Assembly (NCBI GenBank): GCA_036936605.1
Contig: JAUPFV010000002.1
Span: 166,090,813 to 166,154,812, forward strand
DNA length: 64,000 nucleotides
Direction of reading: 5' to 3'
Origin: Limnanthes douglasii subsp. nivea
Lineage: Eukaryota > Streptophyta > Magnoliopsida > Brassicales > Limnanthaceae
Shown here in pieces: positions 10,958 to 22,484 of this stretch. The translations under genes and the position numbers were made by a program. Each line of letters starts with the position of its first letter. The stretch's first letter is position 1. The notes beneath the pieces are model-generated. The model was not told where the DNA came from. It was given only the letters and a program-made list of their open reading frames with translations, and searched no databases.

Positions 10958-13097
10958 TCAAGATGGAATGATGATATTTGAGTCTGTGGAATGTTGAATA
11001 GTTTTCAGCCAATCAGTTATGGTCCTGGAGAGAAGTCTTGTTTCATTCAGTGATATGGTTTTGAGCCTCTGGGCAATTGCATCTGCTGGTGTATACGAGT
11101 AACCAGCTTGCCATTTTGGTTCCTGCATAGTAATCAAGTCAAGGTTACAATTATGTATGGGTTATTACTTATTACCAACAATTTGTTGTATGTTCCAAAT
11201 AATAACACATATTTTACCTGTAGGTATGGTGTGACGTGATTGCCACTTAACTCGACCTTTTCGAGTGTTCCACCTAACGAATCCACACGAGGCCTCAACA
11301 CGTCTTCAAGAAGATCTGTCTCGTCGATTATATCCGATATGAACTTGACCTGAGAAACAACGTGTGTATATATATATATATATATTTATAGGGATCTGGA
11401 TATAGAGGGTAGCTTATTATCAAATTCATACATACCAGTAGAGTATGTTGGACATTGTATGACTTCTTAAAACATTCACGATTTTCGGAAGGTAGTGGCC
11501 TGAACTCTGATAACCCTTGCCTTACCTAAGGCATAATATTTAAATAATAAGACTACTAATTCCAACACATATGAAGCCAGGTTACCGAATTGTACTTAAA
11601 GAAAGAGTAAGGAATGTGTACAAATTGTGGTTAACGTGATATATGATATAGGTAAAAAAGGTGTGGGTACCTGATACAAAATTGAGGGCAACTGATCAAC
11701 AAATTGATTGAATGACCTTACGGCTTCTTTGTTATTGTTGAGGAGCAGCGTATTAACCAGCATTTTTCGTGCATCCCCTGTATAATGAAAGTAAAGTAAT
11801 ATCCAAAATTGAGGGGAGGTGAAAATGAAAATGAGAATGAGATTGCACCTGAGAAAGTAGCTACCAAGGCATACAGTGGAGATGCTTCAAGAATGGGCAT
11901 GGTCTGGTTGAGTAGAGGACCGAACTGCAGTGTATGGTTAGAAAAGTGAGTAGTATGAATGAAATATGAAATAGATTTGAAGTTGAGGGTAAAAAGAAAG
12001 AACCTGCTCAAAAAAAGGTACTGCTTCTGTGGCCGATTTATTGTTAAATGAAACTATAACGTTGGCCTGATTTACACAAACATACGATTGATGATAATAC
12101 CACAAGTAATAGTAATAGAATGAGTGTTGGTTTAAAATGGGAAAACATGGAAACCTTGGGTAGTCTGGTAGAGAAATAACTTGCAATCAGGAGTTGGAGG
12201 AGTGCACCGTTGCTACATAACATCCCAACAGAAAAGAAAAGAAGATATATACATATATATATATATAACATATAGATTGATATTAGAATGGAAAATGGTT
12301 AGAGCTAGGAGGTAGGGGTAGGGTACCTGTGGCTGTGGGCAACTGAGAAAAGGGGAAGATGTGCGACATCTTGAGGAGCCAAATCAGAATTGGGAAAGCC
12401 CTTTGCCAGAATCGAGTCGAAGCAGGAATTAAAGGTCTCGTAAACATGGATAGCCGCGGATTGGTGATCAAACGTCACATCGTAGGGAACATAAACTACG
12501 AGATATCCTTCAATTGCCAACAGCTCAGTCAAGTAACTACAAGATTTGCTATTCAGTTTCTTATACAGGCTACACTACTTACTACGTACCTCTTACTTCT
12601 TACTGCTCCCGCTATTCCCTTTTATTAGTAGTTTTAGAAAATGGTTAGAATTCTAAATTAATAGTCTTCTCGCATGTCAAGGTAACATTAACCATTATTT
12701 AATTAAAACATTAAAGTAGGAACAATAGGCTGTTTTTGTTTTTACTTTTTGCAAAAAAAAGTAAAACATATTTGTTAAAGCTGACCAATTAAATCATTTT
12801 ACTTTTTATTTTTATTCTTTTACGAGAAAGAAAAATCATTATGATATTCTTTAATACCGTGCCCGTACCTTAATGTCCAATATTTAGGAATGGAGGGAGT
12901 ACTTACTACTCAGTACTCACTACAGTCCACAGTCTATAGTCACTAGTCACTACTCACTACTCACTACTCACTACTCACTACACTCTTTTCTAAAAATCCA
13001 CTTTTTAATATGTAGATGTACCGGTAAGTAACATCAGGGACGGCTCATATGAAAGCACCGCCCAACAATTTGATGATACCTTTCACCGTGAGATAGG
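10958..13097 (-). pseudogene. DUF1350 alpha/beta-hydrolase-like gene, 5'-truncated, with a nonsense codon
   Basis: Nine minus-strand exons join in phase with GT-AG borders: 13097-13022, 12536-12327, 12212-12155, 12066-12004, 11924-11849, 11777-11671, 11525-11436, 11349-11218 and 11122-10958 (TGA stop 10960-10958). The roughly 320-residue product has features of plant and cyanobacterial DUF1350 proteins: GIIKLLGGAFI, VPYDVTFDHQSAA, NGALLQLLIASYFS, SFNNKSATEAVPFFEQ, DETDLLEDVLRPRVDS, LSGNHVTPYLQEPKWQAGY and TPADAIAQRLKTISLNETR. The family is predicted to be chloroplast alpha/beta hydrolases of unknown substrate. The first readable exon contains TGA (13047-13045) where glycine is expected (GGAFI-stop-AVP). 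N-terminal exons, including any transit peptide, are absent; the GypL LTR begins about 60 bp away. The nucleophile elbow reads AHSHSNG instead of GHSNG. The seven downstream introns are short (75-125 bp). Confidence 0.85.
12900..12986. repeat. heptamer microsatellite (TCACTAC)n in an intron of the DUF1350 gene
   Basis: Repeats of ACTCACT/TCACTAC type fill about 12900-12986, with a clean run of about five units at the right end and decayed units at the left. It lies in the 485-bp intron between the first two readable DUF1350 exons (12537-13021), much longer than the other introns of the gene. Confidence 0.85.
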
Positions 13098-13159
13098 CTT
13101 ATTACACCATCCACTAGCGTGTGCATGAACCAGTTCGCCGTATCATCGGTGAAACAACC

Positions 13160-13360
13160 TAAAAAAGGCTTATGAAATTGAAAATCATGATCATTGAAAT
13201 AAATTTGTTATGATATTTTTTGAAAATATTTATCGTTTAGTGACTTTATTAGGATATCTTATAATTTGTTATATTTGAGTTAGTCTGTTATGGTATTTTT
13301 AAAATTGTTATTTTTAGTTTTATATATTAAGAGATATCTACTTCTAATTTCAGAAGTAGA
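13160..13360 (+). mobile_element. GypL left LTR (truncated)
   Basis: About 200 bp matches the first half of the repeat at 15750-16190 (AATCATGATCATTGAAATAA, then TAGTTAGTCTGTTATGG-type, then GAGATATCTACTTCTA). Homology stops near 13350, where the sequence passes into gag-like sequence without the second half of the LTR, so U5, primer site and gag start are deleted. Confidence 0.65.
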
Positions 13361-13479
13361 AGTAGCACAAAAAAGCACAATTCCAGACTCATAGATAATT
13401 GATAAGAAATGAAGTTTCTTTTAAGGTGGAGGTATATACCTGCTCATTGCCATCATAACCTAAACAACATTTAGGAAGT

Positions 13480-14130
13480 TGTAACAAGGAACCATAACCG
13501 TTGAGGAGTATTTTAATGAGCCTTAACAACTAAAAAGTTGTTTGAAGCTAGAAGACTCTAATGAGGCGCTTATGACCCAATTTATGGATTATTTACAAGA
13601 AGGTATTGCGCGAAATGTGGAAAGGCAAACATGTACTAAGTTGTATAAAAACAATCTTGATTATTGTCCACATTAAGAAGAAATTCAATCTAAAAAAAAC
13701 CACCTCCAATTGGACCATAAAAATAAATATGCACTCATAACAACAAAAAACCATTGGATAAAAAACATTTGGTGGATACTGATGGAAAACGCAAGAGAAA
13801 AAAAATTGAAGTCCCAAAGATGACAAAAACAAAAGTTATTCCAACTAGATCTTGTAAAGTTAAATGTTTTAAATGTTGAGTATGTGGACATTATGTAGAG
13901 AGTTCCCAAACAAATAAGTGATGTTTATCATTCCAAACAGAGATTCTAATTCACAAAATGAATGTGAAGATGAAAAGTTAGACCATGAGGAGGACACTTA
14001 GTATCCAGATGTTATTGATTTCTTGGTGACAAAAAGAGTCTTAAGTTCAATGATCCAACTAGAAGAATACATAAAAAAAAGGTATGTAATATGATCACAT
14101 ATGGGGTTATTGTACTAATGTGGCTAGTAA
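13480..14130 (+). pseudogene. GypL gag remnant and protease start
   Basis: Plus-strand frames show MTQFMDYLQEGIARNVERQ (about 13570-13630), matching the end of a Retrotrans_gag domain. A zinc-knuckle-like CFKC..CGHYVE (about 13868-13905) has a stop in the middle. Then the protease core appears as GYCTNVASKFMM (about 14105-14150), where GypD has [12 protein letters not shown]. The catalytic aspartate of the protease is not readable in frame. All frames are broken. Confidence 0.65.
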
Positions 14131-14149
14131 GTTTATGATGGACATATTG

Positions 14150-14660
14150 CGTCTTATAAAAACTAAAAATCGAAGTCCTTATAAGCTATGATGGCTCAAT
14201 GGTCAAGCTGAATTACGCATCATGCATCATAATTATTTCATTTAACATAAGAAAATATCAAGATGATGTTATATGTGATGTAGTTCCTATCTAATATGGA
14301 AACCTACTAATTTTTGCGTACTAAAAAGAAAATCAACTTAACACATCTTAGCCCATATGAAGTTCATGAAATGCAAATACGAATGGCTAAAAGATCTGAG
14401 GTAAGTAAATCAAGGCTCTATTTATCTTCTAATATTGTTTCCAAGTCTATGGATGCTGGAAGCACCATACGATTGATCTTGTTCAAGGAGTATTTTAAAG
14501 GGGCATTTGATTTATTCTACCAACATAATGAGTTCTTGTTTAAAGACAAGTGTTTGTGTATTTCTCCAGGTTTTATGTGTGATCTAATATTAAGAGAATA
14601 ATATAGAGGAAGTCTAATAGGTCACTTGGAAGAGATAACACTTTAATTGTCACACTCGAA
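14150..14660 (+). pseudogene. GypL protease end fused to integrase zinc-binding region by deletion
   Basis: The open frame 14314-14601 begins with protease-end residues (INLTHLSPYEVHEMQ, compare [13 protein letters not shown] in GypD). It later turns directly into the integrase zinc-binding region: NEFLFKDKCLCISPGF, then ILRE-stop-YRGSLIGHLEE (compare [15 protein letters not shown] and [12 protein letters not shown] in GypD). The whole RT and RNase H, about 2 kb in GypD, are missing between them. The join lies near 14420-14500. Confidence 0.7.
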
Positions 14661-14770
14661 AAAAAAACGCTAAGATGTTATGCAACCGTTGTATTATTTT
14701 ATTGTAATAAAAAGCATGGCCACATCATCATAGTCTTTTATATCATTTTCGATCCAAAGTGCACCATGGG

Positions 14771-14773
<3 letters not shown>

Positions 14774-14826
<53 letters not shown>
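14774..14826. repeat. (TA)n microsatellite
   Basis: An uninterrupted AT run of about 53 bp inside GypL between integrase remnants. It has probably expanded since the element died. Confidence 0.95.
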
Positions 14827-14828
<2 letters not shown>

Positions 14829-14989
14829 AGGATTTCATGTTGGAACTTCCAACAGATCAAGAATGTGCAAATGACTGATAACTCTGATCGAGCCACCAAA
14901 TTCCTCATCCCTTTTTAGAGAATGCTTTAGAAGAATGTGTGAACTAAGCTGTTGTTTTAACAGCTTGTCATTTCTAAAAGAATTACCAA

Positions 14990-15480
14990 ATTGAATGGGT
15001 AAATTGTTCCTTATCTGCTTTACTAAGATCTTATGTGCGTAAAAATACGAAAAACTAGTTAGGATGTTTACCTTCCATTGAGTTTTCTTATAATCATGTT
15101 ATCCAATATGTTATAAAGTGTCTTATTTTAAGTTGTGTATGGATTTAAGCCTTTGAAAGAAACTTATCCCCACTACCATCATGAGAGTATTCAAGAAAAA
15201 ATAGAAAAACAATACTGAACTTGTCAATAAATACACTAGAAAAATAAGGATAACTTAGAAAAGAAAATGTAGAAATATAAGCGTTAAGGATGTAAATGAT
15301 GCAAAAGCTAAACTTTTGAGATGGGAGAAAGGTTTGGGTACACATGAGACCCAAAAGATTCCCTAAAAACGAACTTATAAACGTATACCTCATGGAGATC
15401 GTTCATTCAAAGTTATGGAGAGAATCTATGATAAATACCTACAGAGTAGAGCTTCCGGGATATATGAAATTTTATGCAAA
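14990..15480 (+). pseudogene. GypL integrase C-terminal remnant
   Basis: Broken plus-strand frames give CLPSIEFSYNHVIQY (about 15060-15105), then KVWVHMRPKRFPKNE (about 15325-15370), then TYRVELPGYMKF (about 15440-15475). They align in order with [28 protein letters not shown] and [11 protein letters not shown] of GypD. The catalytic core of integrase between the zinc-binding part and this end is largely lost. Confidence 0.7.
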
Positions 15481-15749
15481 TTTTTAATATTTCCGATTTA
15501 TCTTCATTTGAAACATGTGAACTAGTTTTAAGTAAAAAACCTTTTCAACCATGATCGAATGATGAAGAAATCTAAACATATCTGGTTGAAGACGAATTGA
15601 GCTTGCAATTGGTCATATAACACGCTCAAAAGCAATGGAGCTTCGTTGGGATTTCAACAAGGTTGTAGAAAGTCTTATAAGTGAAATGGAGCATGGCGTA
15701 ACATATATATTTTATCTACTAATCAATTATATTATATACTCTACATATA

Positions 15750-16190
15750 AATCAATAAAAATCTCAAGATCATTGAAATAATTTTGTTACTATATCTTTT
15801 AATTTATTATCTTTTAGTTAGTTTATGAGCATATTCTTTAATTTGTTATCTTTTAATTAGTTTGTTAGGATATCTTTTAATTTTTTCATCTTTTAGTTTA
15901 ATGTCTTTAAAGATATGTACTTCTAGTTTTTGCAGACTTTTACTTTCATTTATATATATATTTGTAATTCCTATTCGAATAATCCTTCATTCAAGTAATA
16001 AAATATAAAAACTGAGTTTATACTCAAAATATTTGTCCAGGATAAATCTATCCTAGAACTATTCTTGTGAGAAGCGAGTTTAATTGATCATTCATCCATT
16101 TTTTATCCTAAATAAACTGAGTTTGAAGTTATTCTTATCAAAGGCTTTCTCAACACCTTTTTGGTGTAACTCGATCCATCATCTATCTAT
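15750..16190 (+). mobile_element. GypL right LTR
   Basis: Matches the left LTR at its start, and continues with ATTCAAGTAATAAAATAT, ACTATTCTTGTGAGAAGCGA and TATCAAAGGCTTTCTCAA toward 16190. The second half has a minus-strand homologue at 37230-37450, which helps define the family. The end is not sharply visible. Confidence 0.65.
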
Positions 16191-18940
16191 CACCGCCTTC
16201 TATTGATTTGGTATGTGACTGTTCCTGGAACAACAACAATTCAAACCGATACGTCATTTACTATTATACACATCATATTAATCTTTTTAAATTGTGAGCG
16301 TTCTTCAAACAGTAATTTATACAACCAAAACCAAATCATTTATGTGCCTTCATCCCAAACCTAACGTTTGTGTGACAAAAACATGACAAATGTTTGTCAT
16401 ATATCCTTAGTGTGACCAGCTGATATTTCGTTGATAATGTTTGATGCTCCCGTTTTAGCTTCAAATGTTTTAACATTTGGAGATGAATAAATTTGGACCA
16501 TACATTACCAAAATAAGTATGCTTTAGATTCAGATATTTTGATTTGGAGACAATAAATCTAGACCAGTCGGCAAAATAAATGCAGTCCGTTCGTTAAGTA
16601 ATTAAATCAATAGTTCATATTGACTTACCTCTTGTTTAAATATTATATTTATCCTTTGTTTAACCTATTCTACTAATAATTCTCCATTTTCTCTCATATT
16701 GAAGTTTTTGTTCTTAATGTCTTCATAATGATTGTCCAAGTGTGCAATCATGCAAGAATCCTCTGTGGTTTTATTGAGTATCAAATAGAAGATACTGATT
16801 ACAAATCTCAGACATAATATATGAAATATAAATTCACCCATTTCCTCCACACCCATAGTCTAATTTATAGGAGTTATTATATCACTGACATAACAAATAA
16901 ATACATAAATTTACAAGAAAATCCATCTAGATTAATTGATATAACTAGCAAGAAATTAACCTTATCATAAATTATATCTTAAATTAGATACTTGACTAAG
17001 CATGAATTTGTTTGACATAATCTTATTTAGCCAAAACCTTTATAGAATTAGGTACAACTAAGTTATAATCTGATATAACTGCATGCTCGAGTTTAACCTG
17101 CTTATGATTCGAGCCCATTGATGCTAATGGTTTACTAGACTTCTTAAGTAGACTTGTACTGTTGTATTACATGATTTGATTTTACCGAACTAGAGGGTGT
17201 AAACTGTGAATTGGTTAGATGAGTAGGTCTTGGAATTTGCATCTGGATGAGAAATCTTATTTTTTATAAGCTGAGTGATTATCATATAAAGCTTTTGACT
17301 TGAGTGGTTTCTACCGGACGTTCTACTCTCACCCATTGACATATCAAGTTTAAGATAGCCGAATAAACCTCACAAACGTCTCCATATGGCTCTATTTCTG
17401 TTGATGATATTATTTCCTTATTAAAAATTCATTTCCAGCCATAAACTCATGCAAGAAAATATCTATCTTTTATCGAAAGGGAAAAGCAGAACTAACAAAT
17501 AGCAGACTGCTAGAGTTCTTGGTTTGTTTTTCCAAATCGAAAACTCTTTATTGAAATTCTACCTAAGTGGGTAACCCCATTAGTACTTCGAGGTAAACAA
17601 AACATGATTATTATTAGTAAAAAAATTAAATTGACAAGTAGGTAAATAGGTTAGCATCATATTTGGATTCGCCCAAGCCTACTAGAAGAGATTGGGAAGA
17701 AAGCGAGGCCAAACGATTCTTAAGCTTATAAGCATGATGAATAAGGAATTGAGGACCTTCAGTGTTATAAAATAATTTCTAAGATGGGTAGCCCTCTTAG
17801 TATAATGTGAAAACATAAGTGGTACCGTTAGTAGAGAAATAAAAGATAAAGGAATGATGTACCGCTCTTACGAATAATTTATGTAAAACAACTTTAGAAG
17901 TTTTTTATTTATATTTTGAAGATTTTAGCTTTGACAACCTTAACGCTTTATGAGACTGAGCTAAGGTCGTGTATTAGGTGTTCAGCCTCACTCGTCATGC
18001 AATATAGTGCCCATGCTCGAACGATGCACACTTAATGATTACGCGATCTATCTTATTAAGGCGCAAATTATACTTAGAATCTTACATCACGCAACATAAT
18101 ACCCGTGCTTTGTTGAAACAGGTGACGCGCTGGATTGTGTTCCGACTAATAAGATAAACTATGAGCAAGGATTATTAATGTTTTAAGCTACTTCCTATAA
18201 AATAATTTATTTGTTTATGTAATATAGATGAGGGTCTATTGAAGAATGGCTCGCTCGTAACTCTCATGTTGGAAGTTAAGTTGGTAAAAAATCTTGAGCT
18301 ACCAATGGAAATGGCTCGAAGTGGGTAAGAGGTGCTAGTAGCCATATTGAAACATCCTCACAAAAAGTGTATGTTTACATAGATACCCATGATGATGGAA
18401 GAGAAAAATCTTTGACAACCATTCTCGGTCTGTTTGCCAATGATGAGGCCTATTGCTTGTGAAATAAATTATTATTGATTTTATTAAAAAAACATTTGTC
18501 TTATATCGGACCGGCGTCACTTATTTTTACATGTTCTTGATTTACTAATATCTAAAAAACGAGTTATCGGTCTATGAACACCAGTTGCATAAATAATATT
18601 ATTTTCCTTGCGATTGCTTGCATAATTAATATCATTCTTTTTTTACAATTGCATCAGATAGTATAATTATGTATGCATACTCTTGGTTCATGTTCGAACA
18701 AAAATCTGATAAAATTTAGCCAAATTGTAAGGTTTTTAACCGTTTGTATAATCGATTCTTTGTATAATTTTATCTATCGTATTGCGTTGGATGTGTTAGA
18801 AATACATGTTTTGTGCATGTTAGGTACCCCAATACTTTTAACTCGATAGTCCTTCCACCTGTCTACGTGTATATACTTATAATATTGTACGTACGCTAAT
18901 GAAACGAAGTAAATTTTCATTTGGGTGGTTTTTACGTGTT
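16191..18940. other. AT-rich sequence without recognised genes
   Basis: No protein motif, LTR pair or RNA gene was recognised. A 63-codon minus-strand frame (16856-16665) has no known motif. GC-richer patches at 17940-18160 have no coding support. It may be old decayed repeat sequence. Confidence 0.5.
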
Positions 18941-18950
18941 TTCACATAGT

Positions 18951-19024
18951 AACATGTTATTTTACACCTCTTCCACAGGGATCAAGTAACATGTAACTTT
19001 ACACCTCTTCCATAGGGATCATGT
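18951..19024. repeat. 38-bp tandem duplication
   Basis: Two adjacent units, each of the form TAACATGT..TTTACACCTCTTCCA.AGGGATCA.G, lie side by side with four or five differences. Local duplication; no function suggested. Confidence 0.8.
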
Positions 19025-19259
19025 CCAGACGTAGAGGTTGGTTCTCGATTTGTGAAAACCCAGGTGTTCATACCCATTCCAAGAAATACAATATTCGTGC
19101 TCAGATGGTGTTTGATGCTTGGGCACACGATCTAATTAAGACGTAAATTCGGATCCACTCGTAATGTAATTTCACACTAATTTAATATATTTTTTAATTA
19201 ATAAATTTTATAAATACTCTCATTTTTTACTTTTTATTTTACAATTATTTGGTAGATTA

Positions 19260-19500
19260 TTTAATAATATGAGCTAAAAATGAAGAAAATGATTACAAAT
19301 CAAAGACTTGAAGAATGAAAAAATTTAAACAATACAAAAATAAAAGAATATGATTTAAAAGCATGAGATAACAAATGGTTCAAAATAAATTCTTCATTGG
19401 ATTTTATTATTAAGATCTCATTGATCATTTTTGAAAAATAAACCTTTGTTCTTTATATAATTAATGAGTGCTAAGGCTTTCGGGATGATTCACCAAACAA
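19260..19500. repeat. dispersed repeat, copy 1 (copy 2 at 23440-23670)
   Basis: Shares with 23440-23670 the ordered motifs AAAAGAAT..., ACGAGATAACAAA/GAGATAACAAATGGTT, TTTAAAATAAA, CTCATTGAT and ATATAATTAATGA.TGCTA. Both copies run in the same direction 4.2 kb apart. They could be old LTRs of one decayed element, but no coding remnant was found between them apart from a SINE. Confidence 0.5.
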
Positions 19501-22261
19501 ATATAATTTTGTTCTGTTCTTTTGAAGGCCAACCTAGATCTATTTTTCTATTCTTTTCATCTACCGACATCTATTTTTTCTATTATTTTCATCTTTTTAT
19601 TTTTATGTTAAAAATAATGTTTAGCAATAGTCAAAGTTTAGTTTTTTCTGGGGATATTGAACCGTTATATATACTACTTATTATGAAATAAACCATTTTG
19701 TTTTTAATTTTAATTTAGTTTTTACATATTCTTTAGTTTTGAAAGTAGAATTAATTCCTAAATTACCTACAAGTTCAATTTCTTGCAGATAGATTTAGGT
19801 TGAGACCGAGAGGTGTTGTATAGTTATGAACTCTATCAATATCATTGGGTTGAAATGTATCAATATCATTGGGTTGAAATGTATCAATATAAAGCCATGA
19901 CCATTATACGAGGTATGAGACTAGAATATAACCAGTCATCCAAGAAGTTTAGTTGCTTGAGATCAAGAAATACTAACAACATTCTGTAATGATTTTTAGG
20001 AATATGTTATCAATTGAATTAACTTAAGTGTGTAAAAATCATAGTAAATTGAAGTACACGTTCAATAGCCATTGATATTCTTTATCATTTATATATATAT
20101 ATATATAATTTTTATTTTGTATAAAACTCCCATTTTGAATCTACAGATAGAAATATAAGCAAATTAAATTAGTATAATATATTGATATGTAAACATAGAA
20201 ATATTAATTTTACTTGGGTACGATATCCGAGTCCTAATAATCGTTATTGCTCGAATAATAATTTCATACTTGCAATATACTCGTATCAAGTTTTTGACAT
20301 CGTTTCCATGGATATTATTCTATTTCTACACCTATAATAAATAAATATTTTAGTAATATTTTAGTTTTTTATCTGTTATTACAGGATTTATATAGAGATA
20401 GTTTCCAACAAGCGGTTAGTTATTTTTTATCTGAAAATTAAAAGAAACTTGTAGACATGACAAAGAATTGAAAAATTCAACAATAATGGCTGAAGAAGAA
20501 ATTCATGATATTCATGATATGCAAACAATTAGTAACTACGTAAATCCCTCACTTACGAGTTTCAATCCAAGTATTTGAGACCAAAGGTTACTGCACCAAG
20601 TTTTGAGATCAAACCAGTGTTGATTTCTATTATACAGAGCGTCCACACGTTCAGTTGAGATTCATAATAGTCCCCAAACACACATTTAGATCATGTTTCT
20701 TGGAAGTGTGTGATATATGGTTAGTACAATGGAGTCCCAATAGAGACAGTTTGATTAAGGTTATTCATGTTCTCTCTTAAAGGAAAAGTTAAGGCGTGTT
20801 GGAAATCTCATCTGAGACACTTTTCGGGAAAGTTACATTTATGATAGTCTAGACAATTTGAGATACCTGATGTGTCTTCCCATGGAGAAATCAGAATCTC
20901 ACGTCTAAAGAAGTGGATCTATAAGGTCCACGTAAACCAAATAAACCATATACCAAAATTTTGTTGAGGAAGACCAAATATCAATCCCTCTTCAAGTTGT
21001 AAAATGAGATATTCAAAAAGTCGAGCTAAGGACTCTAAATAAAGAGTTAATTGGGACGCGACTTAATATAAGGTTTTTTTGTATCATCTTATTGTTATTT
21101 TTTTTGTGGTTTATCCTAACTATTTTTGTGTCAAATACATATTTTGTTTAAATAAAATATGAATTTTCAAAATTTTATAAATTTCGTTATGATTAAGGTT
21201 ATGGTGCGCACGATGAAGTTGTCACGACTATAATTTTTTTATTTTCTTTTAAAAAATTAGAATTCACCGAAGAGAACCAAGTATGATCTCGATCACACCT
21301 GTTCTATTTTTTTTAAAAACCCACTTCAATGTGTAAAGTTTTGATGATCGCGATCACACTTGTATTTTATAAAATAATAATTTAAAAAAAAGTTTGAAAT
21401 TCATTAAAAATCTAAAGACTTAAAAAAAGTTCTTTAAAAAGCACGTTTTAAGAGACTAAAGATACACATGATTTTTTTTCTCTTTCCCTATTTTCTTTAA
21501 AAAAAATTCTCTTTCTTCTCCATACAACTATAACCTCCATTAAAGACCAACCAAACTTCTAACTCATAACCATCGCATTTAACTTCCAAAAATCAAAATT
21601 ACCAAAAAATACACATTGCCCCATCCAAATAATTAGGAATTAAAAACTCACAAGTTTACTTGATTTTAAAAATTCCACCTAGACCATAAAACCATAACTT
21701 TAATATTTAAAAATTCGAAATGGTTTTTATGGAGTAAAGATCATGGATTTAAATGTAAAACCGATTTAAGAATCATAAAAATTTGCAAACTCAAGATCAT
21801 AACCTAAGATTTCAAATTTAGGATTTTCAATTATACTCTTCAATTGAACATATTAAGGTATTTATTGGCTTATTGGAATCAAAAGATACATGAATTTATG
21901 GTGCTTAAATTAGGCTTTGTAAATTTCTAAGGTTGTTCTTGTTAATTTGAGCTGTGTGAGAGTTTTCAAATTATTTTTATTCTAGTAGTGTATTTTGTGT
22001 GGAATAATGTTTTCGATTGAAATCATTGGTGATTTGTGATTTTTTTTTATTTGAGACTTGGTGTTATCGTTTTATGACTTTGTTTGATGATTTTTTGATA
22101 AGTTGAATTAAAATTGATATATGTTTGTGATATTGTATTGGTTGTGAAAATGAGTACGAGGGAGATGATGAATACGATAGTTGATGCGGATAAATAATGA
22201 CAAATATTTGTTTTCACTATTTTCTACTTTTATCATCGTTTTTGTTTTATGTACTTTTTTG
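19501..22261. other. AT-rich sequence without recognised genes
   Basis: Contains a 26-bp tandem duplication around 19837-19890 (TATCAATATCATTGGGTTGAAATG), a short (TA)n run near 20092, and long A/T tracts. A 75-codon frame at 19464-19691 is low complexity. No element or gene is supported. Confidence 0.5.
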
Positions 22262-22480
22262 TTTTGTTTTTTTTCGGAGGGAACCCGTAGCCGCTACTCA
22301 GAGTGCAATGAGTGCTCACAGGGTAAACCCTCATTCTGACGCCATAGCCTACAAACCAACGCCAGAAGGTATACCACACAAGGTGACAAGCTCAGCCGAG
22401 AAAGCATATGTAGAGGGACTCGAACTCATGATCTTTGATCACAAGCATGGCTTATTCAACCAACTCGGCTACCCCCTTCA
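22262..22480 (-). mobile_element. tRNA-derived SINE
   Basis: Read on the minus strand from 22480: GGGGGTAGCCGAGTTGGTTG (internal promoter box A) and, about 35 bp on, ATGAGTTCGAGTCCCTC (box B), then an unrelated body ending ...GCGGCTACGGGTTCCCTCCG and an A-rich tail (the T-rich run 22261-22274 on the plus strand). The flanks share ACTTTTTTGTT (about 22253-22263) and ACTTTTTTTGTT (22482-22493), a likely target-site duplication. The layout is that of a plant tRNA-derived SINE transcribed by RNA polymerase III and mobilised by LINE machinery. A 110-codon plus-strand frame across it is incidental. Confidence 0.85.
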
Positions 22481-22484
22481 GACT

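Larger units (their letters stand above)
13160..16190 (+). mobile_element. GypL: Ty3/gypsy element with a large internal deletion
   Basis: Two diverged direct repeats (about 13160-13360 and 15750-16190, sharing ATCATTGAAATAA and the TTATCTTTTAGTTAGTTT-type region) flank remnants of gag, protease and integrase in plus orientation. RT, RNase H and most of integrase are missing, so the span is only 3 kb. Protein motifs are closest to GypD/GypG. The left LTR starts about 60 bp upstream of the first surviving DUF1350 exon. Exact LTR ends and the target duplication could not be fixed. Confidence 0.7.

Noticed and set aside
11718..12271. Several minus-strand open frames of 75-97 codons
   Set aside because: They read through exons and introns of the DUF1350 gene in wrong frames; the spliced model explains the conserved residues.
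14774..14826. Meaning of the long (TA)n run
   Set aside because: Ordinary microsatellite; nothing around it suggests a functional role.
17940..18160. GC-richer patch suspected as a gene or Helitron part
   Set aside because: No open frame, no Rep/helicase motif and no CTRR end with hairpin could be shown.
22400..22480. Possible tRNA gene (A and B boxes)
   Set aside because: The sequence after box B does not fold back into an acceptor stem and is followed by a long unrelated body with an A-rich tail, so it is a SINE head, not a tRNA.
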